Source: an uncultured Clostridia bacterium (GTDB lineage Bacteria > Bacillota > Clostridia > Oscillospirales > Acutalibacteraceae). From it: a stretch of 11,648 nt of DNA. The DNA is taken from NCBI GenBank assembly GCA_958436475.1, contig CAUBKG010000060.1:1-11648 (forward strand), read 5' to 3'. Made by a program: the position numbers and the translations under genes. This document shows positions 6,970-11,648 of this stretch, piece by piece (the first letter of the stretch is position 1; each line of letters begins with the position of its first letter). The notes below the pieces were generated by a model. It saw only the letters and a list, made by a program, of their open reading frames with translations. It was not told where the DNA came from and did not search any database.

Positions 6970-7000
6970 CTTTTTTTCAAAGAGCTTTTCTGAAAAAAAG
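6970..7000. other. AT-rich inverted repeat in divergent intergenic region
   Basis: CTTTTTTTCA (6970-6979) and TGAAAAAAAG (6991-7000) are perfect 10-bp inverted repeats around 11 nt, lying in the 5' region of the FAD/Rieske gene. No convincing promoter for that gene was found; the best - strand candidate (TTGAAA, 16 bp, TATTTC) overlaps this repeat. The role could be operator, leader hairpin or none. Confidence 0.3.
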
Positions 7001-7067
7001 GTGGGAGAACCGCGGCAGCGTGGTTTCAAGCGGCAGATAGCCCGTATAAGCAGCGTAACATACGCCG

Positions 7068-7096
7068 TTGTATCCGGGATATTTGTGTGTTATGAT
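7068..7096 (+). promoter_or_regulatory. Sigma-A promoter of the 7192 gene
   Basis: -35 TTGTAT (7068-7073) and -10 TATGAT (7091-7096) are separated by 17 bp. Transcription would begin near 7103, leaving an ~89-nt leader before the ATG at 7192. Confidence 0.6.
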
Positions 7097-7191
7097 AAGT
7101 TTGTGCCGGAAATGAAAAAATGCCTGAAAAACGACTCTTTTCCCTATCCGGCAGGGACCTAGCTTCATAAACCGGATTTTGGAGGGAAATC

Positions 7192-7539
7192 ATGAAAAAA
7201 TGGTATGCCGAGGAATACGAATGGGAAATCGAGGTAACCGGGTTTCTCCGCAGCGACCACACAGAGCGGTATTGCAGGAACGGCGAGGAAATCGGAGATA
7301 AGTATACCTGCACCTATGGCTGTCCTGTGAATGCGGACGGTCAGGGCATTTGCTCCAAAGTAATGATGGTGATGTTCCCGATCATGGAAGCTGTGAGAAG
7401 CGGCGGAGATTTGGAGAATATCGGCGGCGGCAGCAAATACAGCAAGGATATCGTTTGCCCGGACGGCAACGTTATCTTCCGGCTGACGGCGAAGAAGCTC
7501 GAAAACGAGAATTTCTATCGGGGGAAATTCTTTGATTAG
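7192..7539 (+). CDS. Small conserved protein, probably TIGR04076 family
   Basis: A 115-residue soluble protein of unknown function. It has the pattern I associate with the TIGR04076 family of small bacterial/archaeal proteins: a central Gly-x-Cys segment (GICSK, 52-56), a following hydrophobic helix, RSGGDL (69-74), and a C-terminal CPDGNVIFRL (89-98). Cysteines are at 28, 40, 44, 54 and 89; the 40/44 pair (CTYGC) with 54 and 89 could bind metal or form disulfides, but this is not shown. No signal peptide or membrane segment is seen. The ATG at 7192 has GGAGGG 5-6 bp upstream. It is monocistronic: own promoter at 7068-7096 and a strong terminator at 7576. The gene is real on start-site and signal evidence; family assignment is from memory of motifs and less certain. 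Confidence 0.8.
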   Translation: MKKWYAEEYEWEIEVTGFLRSDHTERYCRNGEEIGDKYTCTYGCPVNADGQGICSKVMMVMFPIMEAVRSGGDLENIGGGSKYSKDIVCPDGNVIFRLTAKKLENENFYRGKFFD

Positions 7540-7575
7540 TTCCCGTTTATCCGGCTGCTCTGCATTTTTTAAACG

Positions 7576-7616
7576 AAAGCATCCTGCCCGGTTTGATACC
7601 GGACAGGATGCTTTTT
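7576..7616. terminator. Strong terminator after the 7192 gene
   Basis: A 17-bp stem with a single mismatch (7576-7592 with 7598-7614), 5-nt loop, AAAGCATCCTG / CAGGATGCTTT ends, then further T residues. It serves the + strand gene ending at 7539. It also lies about 55 bp beyond the - strand glycosyltransferase stop, so it probably works in both directions. Confidence 0.85.
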
Positions 7617-7668
7617 GCTGTTTTGTGAACGCCCGCCAAATCTCCGGTGGGCATCTATATGCTCCGCT

Positions 7669-8784
7669 TTATCGGCCCAGATAGGCTTTCGCGATCCGGC
7701 CGGCGCTCGAAGGCGCATCATAGCCCTTTTCGCGGATCCTCTGCAGGCACGCGGCGTTATCTTCCCTTTTCTGCGCCGAGGCCTTCCGGAGCGCTTCAAT
7801 CCACACTTCGGCCTCCGCCTCCAGCGGCAGGTAGGTAACGAGCCCAAGGTCCATATCCACATCGGGGGTCAGGCGGTCGGAAACCACCGCCGCGGTTCCA
7901 GCGGCCTGCGCTTCCAGCACCACATTGCCGAAGCCTTCATAAACCGAGGGGCAGATGAGCACATCGAACCCCTGCATCCACTCCGCCGTGTCCGGCCTGC
8001 GGCCGAGGAAAACCACACGGTCTTCCACCCCTTTTTCGCGGCAGAGCGCACGGATGCTTTCCTCCTCCGGGCCGTCTCCCATAAACAGCATGCGGAAATG
8101 TTCGCCCTTTTCCCGGAGCTTCTGCGCGAGCCCCACCGAAAACGGGTAATTTTTCACTTCGTTCATCGTGCCCACCTGGCCGATGATCCACGCATCCGCC
8201 GGAAGGCCGTTTTTCTCCCGGAAGGCAGCGGGGCTGCCCGCGCCGAGCGCTTCGAACGATTCCATACGGATGCCGTTTGGCACGACCTCGCCCTTTTCGC
8301 CAAAGGCTTTTCCGAAAAAATATTCCCCCGTGCCGCGGCTGCACGCCATCCACCGCGTGGAAAACAAGCGGACAAGCAGCTTCATCGCCCGCTGGTATAT
8401 CCGGCGCTTCCAGCCCGTGGGGGTATCCCCGTTCGCGTGGGCGTGGGCGATGCGGATTTTGGCGCGCCCGCGCCATGCCGCCGCGAGGATGAGCCCGATG
8501 CTGTAAAGCGTGTGGGCGTGCACCACATCGTAATGCCCGGCGCGGATGATTTTGCCGAGCCGCGTGACAAAGCGAAGGGCCCCGAGCTTTTGAGGGCTGT
8601 CCATATAAATGATCCGCCCGCCGAGGGCGCGGATTTCATCGTCATAATACGCTTTTTCGCTGGAATAGGATAAAAAATCGAACTGGAACTGTTCCCGGTC
8701 GATTTGGCGGAACACGTTCATCATCATCGTTTCGGCGCCGCCCTGGTTCATGGCGCCGAGCACCTGCAATACTTTTACCGGCAC
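7669..8784 (-). CDS. Glycosyltransferase, GT4 family (GT-B fold)
   Basis: A ~371-residue retaining glycosyltransferase that moves a sugar from a nucleotide donor to an unidentified acceptor, probably on a cell-surface polysaccharide or spore/envelope glycan. Counted from the GTG at 8784, the N-terminal acceptor half begins KVLQVLGAMNQGGAETMMMN (Gly-Gly loop at 15-16) and contains VHAHTLYS and IAHAHANGD. The C-terminal donor half has IGQVGTMNEVKNYP and the diagnostic E-x7-E, YEGFGNVVLEAQAAG (E283, E291). I prefer GTG at 8784 (GGGGAAG about 10 bp upstream, family-like N-terminus MPVKVLQV). A further in-frame GTG at 8835 would add 17 residues with little family character and has a poor binding site in a hairpin loop. 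Its promoter carries a Spo0A-box match and directly follows spo0A. Confidence 0.9.
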   Translation of the reverse strand: MPVKVLQVLGAMNQGGAETMMMNVFRQIDREQFQFDFLSYSSEKAYYDDEIRALGGRIIYMDSPQKLGALRFVTRLGKIIRAGHYDVVHAHTLYSIGLILAAAWRGRAKIRIAHAHANGDTPTGWKRRIYQRAMKLLVRLFSTRWMACSRGTGEYFFGKAFGEKGEVVPNGIRMESFEALGAGSPAAFREKNGLPADAWIIGQVGTMNEVKNYPFSVGLAQKLREKGEHFRMLFMGDGPEEESIRALCREKGVEDRVVFLGRRPDTAEWMQGFDVLICPSVYEGFGNVVLEAQAAGTAAVVSDRLTPDVDMDLGLVTYLPLEAEAEVWIEALRKASAQKREDNAACLQRIREKGYDAPSSAGRIAKAYLGR

Positions 8785-8820
8785 ATCTTTCACTTCCCCG
8801 CTTCTGGTCGTATCGGTAAA

Positions 8821-8846
8821 CAGAGGAAACCGCACTGTTTTCTCTG
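8821..8846 (-). promoter_or_regulatory. Leader hairpin of the glycosyltransferase mRNA
   Basis: Arms 8821-8830 and 8837-8846 pair at nine of ten positions (CAGAG/CTCTG plus an AT-rich inner part) around a 6-nt loop. On the mRNA the loop contains the upstream in-frame GTG at 8833-8835. The structure lies right after the predicted transcription start (~8858) and argues for the downstream start at 8784. Confidence 0.4.
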
Positions 8847-8864
8847 TTAGCTATTACTACCCAC

Positions 8865-8893
8865 ATTATAATGATATTCGTCATTTTTTGCAA
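8865..8893 (-). promoter_or_regulatory. Near-consensus sigma-A promoter of the glycosyltransferase, with 0A box
   Basis: On the - strand, -35 TTGCAA (8888-8893) and perfect -10 TATAAT (8865-8870) are exactly 17 bp apart. The spacer includes TGACGAA (8877-8883), a full match to the Spo0A-binding consensus TGNCGAA. A site between -35 and -10 would fit repression by Spo0A~P. The promoter call is strong; the 0A-box role is inference. Confidence 0.75.
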
Positions 8894-8909
8894 GGAAGAT
8901 TCCAAAAAC

Positions 8910-8934
8910 AGAAAATCCTCCCCGAAGGGAGGAT
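8910..8934 (-). terminator. Terminator of spo0A, UUCG tetraloop
   Basis: On the - strand ATCCTCCC-TTCG-GGGAGGAT (8934-8915) forms an 8-bp stem closed by the extra-stable C(UUCG)G tetraloop, followed by TTTCTGTTTTT. It begins about 10 bp after the spo0A stop codon and separates spo0A from the glycosyltransferase promoter. Confidence 0.88.
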
Positions 8935-8944
8935 CGGGCCGCAT

Positions 8945-9724
8945 TTACGCCGTCATTTTCAGGCGCAGGCGGAGCTTATCGGCAATCATGGCGATGAATT
9001 CGGAATTCGTGGGCTTGCCGCGGCCCGTGTGGATGGTGTAGCCAAAATAGGAATTGAGAACGTCCACGTCGCCTCTGTCCCAAGCGACCTCGATGGCGTG
9101 GCGGATGGCGCGTTCCACGCGGGAGGAGGTGGTCTGGTTGTTCTTCGCCACGGTGGGATAGAGCTGCTTCGTGACCGAATTGATGATATCCGCATCGTTG
9201 ATGGCGAGGATGATCGCCTCGCGCAGGTATTTATACCCCTTGATGTGCGCGGGCACGCCGATTTGATGGATGATATCCGTCACCATGATTTCAAGGTCGG
9301 TATCGGTCACATTGTCCTTCACCGGGGTGAATTTTACGGGGCGGGTGCGCAGCTCGGCAAAGTGCAGCAGGCGCTCGGTCATCACCTCGATATCGAAGGG
9401 CTTGATAAAGAAATAGGAAGCGCCCGCGGCAATGGCCTCGCTTTCGAGGATCGGGTTATCGATGCCGGACATCACGAGGAACATCGGATGCGTTTCCTGC
9501 TCGGAGCGGTTGGTGTTCAGCACGCCCAGGGCGTCCATGCTGGGCATGAACATATCCATCAGCACGGCGTCCGGCTGGCTTTTGGCAATTTCCGAAATCA
9601 CCGCCATACCGTCTTTCGGGCAGGTTATCAGCTCACAGCCCTTGGCCCGGAGCGCACTCGCACAGCTGCGGCCAAATTCCGTGGTATCATCGGCAATTAA
9701 TACTTTTAATCTTTTATTCATCAT
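8945..9724 (-). CDS. spo0A: Sporulation master response regulator Spo0A
   Basis: A 259-residue response regulator whose phosphorylated dimer binds 0A boxes and commits cells to sporulation. Receiver domain (~6-120): acidic pocket D12/D13, phospho-acceptor D57 in VLMDMFMP, S86 in the switch position, and K108 in FFIKPFD. A short linker leads to the Spo0A-specific C-terminal DNA-binding domain (~145-259), with HQIGVPAHIKGYKYLREAI, YPTVAKNNQTTSSRVERAIR and GRGKPTNSEFIAMIADKLRL, which includes the recognition-helix region. Two ATGs lie in tandem; the GGGGG site is 4 bp from the first (9724) and 7 bp from the second (9721), so 9721 may be the real start. It follows spoIVB, the conserved order, but has its own promoter and a strong terminator. 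Confidence 0.98.
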   Translation of the reverse strand: MMNKRLKVLIADDTTEFGRSCASALRAKGCELITCPKDGMAVISEIAKSQPDAVLMDMFMPSMDALGVLNTNRSEQETHPMFLVMSGIDNPILESEAIAAGASYFFIKPFDIEVMTERLLHFAELRTRPVKFTPVKDNVTDTDLEIMVTDIIHQIGVPAHIKGYKYLREAIILAINDADIINSVTKQLYPTVAKNNQTTSSRVERAIRHAIEVAWDRGDVDVLNSYFGYTIHTGRGKPTNSEFIAMIADKLRLRLKMTA

Positions 9725-9751
9725 GATTCCCCCAAAAAGTGTGATGGATGT

Positions 9752-9780
9752 ATAATACCATAAATTGGAAGTAATGGCAA
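9752..9780 (-). promoter_or_regulatory. Sigma-A-type promoter of spo0A
   Basis: On the - strand, -35 TTGCCA (9775-9780) and -10 TATTAT (9752-9757) are 17 bp apart; transcription would start near 9745, giving a ~20-nt leader. I saw no TGNCGAA box or convincing sigma-H element in the 154-bp spoIVB-spo0A spacer, so the known dual-promoter autoregulation of Bacillus spo0A is not evident here. Confidence 0.65.
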
Positions 9781-9835
9781 TAGCTTATTGATGATTTTTT
9801 TTAAATTTTGCTGAATAATATGTTTATAAGCAAAC

Positions 9836-9868
9836 AGGGGATATGCCGTTTTCCCCGGTATATCCCCT
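9836..9868 (-). terminator. Terminator of spoIVB
   Basis: A 13-bp stem with one mismatch (AGGGGATATGCCG 9836-9848 with CGGTATATCCCCT 9856-9868) and a 7-nt loop, beginning 11 bp after the spoIVB stop. On the - strand it is followed by GTTTGCTTATAA, a modest T-rich tail. It would limit read-through from spoIVB into spo0A. Confidence 0.7.
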
Positions 9869-9878
9869 ATCAGGCGGT

Positions 9879-11117
9879 TTAAGATGCCTTATTTTCACTC
9901 TGCTGGGCGGCCGTTTCCGAGGCCGTTTTCAGCATATTTTCCGCAAAAATGGCATATCCCTTTTCCGGTTCGTTGATGAACACATGCGTGACCGCGCCGA
10001 TCAACTTCCCATCCTGCACGATCGGGCTGCCGCTCATCCCCTGCACGATGCCGCCCGTGGCGTCGAGAAGGCGTTTATCCGTGATATGGATCACCATGTT
10101 TTTGCTTGGGCTTTGGTCGTTATAATTGACCTTTTCGATCATGCATTGATAGCGCTGCGGCTCACCCGGCACAACCGTTGCGAGGATTTCCGCTTCGCCG
10201 AGCTTTATCTCCTGCTTCATGGCGACCTGGACCTTCCCGCCCGTGAAGCCGGAATCCTTGGAAAAGCCGTATACCCCGGTTTCCCCATTGGACTTCAAGG
10301 TGCCGATCTGCGTGTTTTCCACAAACACGCCGCGCAGCTCGCCCGGGATGCCGCTGACTCCCTTCACCACGCCCACGAGGTTTGCGTTAACGATTTCGCC
10401 GGTCATGAGGGGCAGGATTTCGCCGGTATCGATATCGCAGATGGGATGGCCGAGCCCGGCGAACACGCCGGTGTCCGGGTCATAAAAGGTCATGGTGCCG
10501 ATGCCTGCGGAGCTGTCTCTCACCCAGAAGCCGCCCATATATTTCCCCGATACGGAGGATTTTACGGGTGTGAATTCCACGGTGAAGCCCATATTTTTTC
10601 GCTGCACCTCGAGGGTGAGCGGCTTTCCGCCGCAGTCCTGTACGGCGGCGGCCACCTCTTCGTTGGTGGAAACCTCCTTGCTGTCGATGGAAAGAATGAG
10701 GTCGCCCTCCCTGAGCCCCGCCTTCTGCGCCGGGTTCTCCATGCCGGAGGCCGTCTGGATATCGCTGAGGCCCACGACCAGCACACCGGCCGTGAACATC
10801 TTGAGGCCGAAGAGCCGGCCGCTCGGGATCACGTATTTCGGCTCCGCTACGGTGACCTCCGCTTTTTTAATGGGGAATATCCCAAACGCATTTAATGTGG
10901 TTTCGTATTTTTCGGTGCCGCCGCCCGTTTTTTCGGCAGCCAGCGCGCCGCTGTCTGTTCTGGATTCCAGCCGCAGGGGGTAATTGATGGTAAGGCTCTG
11001 CCCTTTCGTGACGGTAAACGTTTCCGGAAGCGAATTTGCAAGCGTTCCGGAGCCGATCACCGTAAGCAGGGAAAAAACCGCCAGCACGGCTGTGATTCGT
11101 TTTATGATTTGCTTCAT
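9879..11117 (-). CDS. spoIVB: SpoIVB serine peptidase (sporulation checkpoint protease)
   Basis: A 412-residue peptidase of family S55, made in the forespore and exported to the space between forespore and mother cell. In Bacillus it cleaves SpoIVFA to trigger pro-sigma-K processing. An N-terminal hydrophobic segment (~8-27) is a signal anchor. A PDZ domain spans ~105-185 (carboxylate-binding region near GVLVVGL, with ENPAQKAGLREGDLILSID). The S55 domain has the catalytic His in GLGHPICD (H224) and the Ser in GMSGSP (S362 by analogy with GDSGGP). The ATG at 11117 has AAAGGGAGA about 4 bp upstream. It is followed by spo0A, the conserved pairing. I could not find a sigma-G-type promoter upstream. 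Whether the sigma-K checkpoint exists in this organism cannot be seen from this window. Confidence 0.96.
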   Translation of the reverse strand: MKQIIKRITAVLAVFSLLTVIGSGTLANSLPETFTVTKGQSLTINYPLRLESRTDSGALAAEKTGGGTEKYETTLNAFGIFPIKKAEVTVAEPKYVIPSGRLFGLKMFTAGVLVVGLSDIQTASGMENPAQKAGLREGDLILSIDSKEVSTNEEVAAAVQDCGGKPLTLEVQRKNMGFTVEFTPVKSSVSGKYMGGFWVRDSSAGIGTMTFYDPDTGVFAGLGHPICDIDTGEILPLMTGEIVNANLVGVVKGVSGIPGELRGVFVENTQIGTLKSNGETGVYGFSKDSGFTGGKVQVAMKQEIKLGEAEILATVVPGEPQRYQCMIEKVNYNDQSPSKNMVIHITDKRLLDATGGIVQGMSGSPIVQDGKLIGAVTHVFINEPEKGYAIFAENMLKTASETAAQQSENKAS

Positions 11118-11549
11118 GCTATCTCCCTTTCCCGCCGCCCGGCCCGGCGTGCTGCGCCGGAAATCTGGGGCCGCCGCGCGGCTTTTTTGCGCCCGTCCAT
11201 TCTTTTTGAATCGTTCCGTGCGTAATAATACCTTCTGTATTTTGCACCCGATTTATTTTAGAAAATTCGGGGCGTGCAATTACATTCTTGGGAAAAGGAA
11301 TTCCAAACGCCCATTCTGCGTTGCCGATGACATATAATTTATTGTTTTCTAAAAATTTGACACCGATCAAAAAATTTTTTATGTTTCGATGCCGTTTGGA
11401 TTCGGCTTTTGCCCGGGCGTATCCATAGGATTCCCCTCACGCGCGCCGTTTCGCGCAGGAGATTTTTACCGGCTTTGGATGCCGGTTTTTGGGCCTTGCC
11501 GTTTTTACGCAAAACAAATACGCCGCTTCACGGGGCTGCTTTCCATGAC
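11118..11549. other. Intergenic region upstream of spoIVB, no recognised gene
   Basis: About 430 bp without a supported gene before the edge repeats. It holds the spoIVB ribosome binding site (11122-11130), a GC-rich stretch (11130-11190), an AT-rich block (~11200-11400) with the self-complementary AAAAAATTTTTT (11369-11380), a 15-codon - strand frame (11426 to 11379) with a GAGGGGA site, and a weak + strand hairpin (ACCGGC 11468-11473 / GCCGGT 11481-11486 followed by TTTT). No recN, the gene often found upstream of spoIVB, is visible. Confidence 0.6.
11119..11370 (-). CDS. Unrecognised open frame upstream of spoIVB, doubtful
   Basis: An 83-residue frame from a TTG at 11370 to a TAG one base before the spoIVB ATG. 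The frame stays open further upstream to a TGA at 11437-11439 but without ATG or GTG. Residues 1-60 have a believable composition (NKLYVIGNAEWAFGIP, KINRVQNTEGIITHG), while the last ~20 are low-complexity G/P/R and coincide with the GC-rich spoIVB leader and ribosome binding site. Third positions are much richer in A/T than in the neighbours. The TTG has no ribosome binding site, being preceded by AAAAAATTTTT. I recognise no family. It may be a decayed gene, transferred DNA, or simply AT-rich regulatory sequence for spoIVB. Confidence 0.2.
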   Translation of the reverse strand: MIGVKFLENNKLYVIGNAEWAFGIPFPKNVIARPEFSKINRVQNTEGIITHGTIQKEWTGAKKPRGGPRFPAQHAGPGGGKGR

Positions 11550-11648
11550 GTAGGGGCCGGAATATGCGCATCTTGTTTTTCACCGCCGCCGTAGGGGCCG
11601 GAATATGCGCCTCTTGCTTTCCGAAACCGCCGTAGGGGCGCCCATTGG
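11550..11648. repeat. Tandem repeat, 41-bp period, GTAGGGGC cores, cut by window edge
   Basis: Units begin at 11550, 11591 and 11632, exactly 41 bp apart. The first two share 25 of 26 bases from GTAGGGGCCGGAATATGCGC through TCTTG; their remaining 15 bp are related but less conserved and end in CCGCC. The third starts GTAGGGGCGCCCATTGG and is truncated. That third form resembles the GTAGGGGCG...CATTGG... palindromic elements I have seen scattered in clostridial intergenic DNA, and would close a hairpin if followed by GCGCCC. No coding frame explains the array. Confidence 0.7.

Noticed and set aside
7615..8673. 352-residue + strand frame opposite the glycosyltransferase
   Set aside because: Shadow of a gene with GT4 motifs on the - strand; no ribosome binding site, and its beginning lies inside a terminator tail.
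9843..10895. 350-residue + strand frame opposite spoIVB
   Set aside because: Antisense to a clear SpoIVB with catalytic His and Ser motifs; His-rich mirror composition and no recognisable domain.
11350..11360. 0A box upstream of spoIVB (TGTCAAA on the - strand)
   Set aside because: It differs from TGNCGAA at a fixed position, lies more than 200 bp from the start codon and has no associated promoter.
11550..11648. CRISPR array
   Set aside because: The units are tandem copies with a 41-bp period and related inter-core sequence, not repeats separated by unique spacers, and no cas gene is present.

Overview
The window looks like a chromosomal segment of a spore-forming, fairly GC-rich member of the Clostridia, perhaps an Oscillospirales/Ruminococcaceae-type organism. 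The strongest evidence is the spoIVB-spo0A pair, found only in endospore formers. Firmicutes-like GGAGG ribosome binding sites, frequent TTG/GTG starts and sigma-A-type promoters agree. Genus is not resolvable from sequence alone.

Layout. Positions 1-570 hold a terminator and a small XRE-family regulator on the + strand. Positions 571-718 hold two GC-rich terminator hairpins between convergent genes. Positions 719-3560 carry the conserved rpsO-pnp pair on the - strand (ribosomal protein S15, then polynucleotide phosphorylase), with structured leaders before both genes and a sigma-A promoter before rpsO. A patatin-like lipid acyl hydrolase (3635-4507, +) starts divergently from rpsO. It meets tail to tail, with a 4-bp overlap, a - strand two-gene unit made of a FAD/Rieske oxidoreductase (YhfW-like) and a tocopherol-cyclase-like protein, which overlap by 8 bp. 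A small cysteine-containing protein (7192-7539, +) has its own promoter and terminator.

From 7669 to 11117 all genes are on the - strand: spoIVB (sporulation signalling serine peptidase), then spo0A (master sporulation regulator), then a GT4-type glycosyltransferase. spo0A has its own promoter and a strong UUCG-loop terminator. Just beyond that terminator is a near-consensus promoter for the glycosyltransferase, whose spacer contains a perfect TGNCGAA Spo0A box; this suggests, without proving, that Spo0A controls the gene. The last ~530 bp upstream of spoIVB hold no recognised gene. They contain an AT-rich open frame of uncertain status and, at the edge, a 41-bp-period tandem repeat with GTAGGGGC cores.

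Most of the window is ordinary core chromosome (RNA metabolism, translation, sporulation). The less usual content is the oxidoreductase/tocopherol-cyclase-like pair facing a patatin, the putative 0A box, and the repeat-bearing region at the right edge. I see no clear evidence of an undescribed defence or mobile system.
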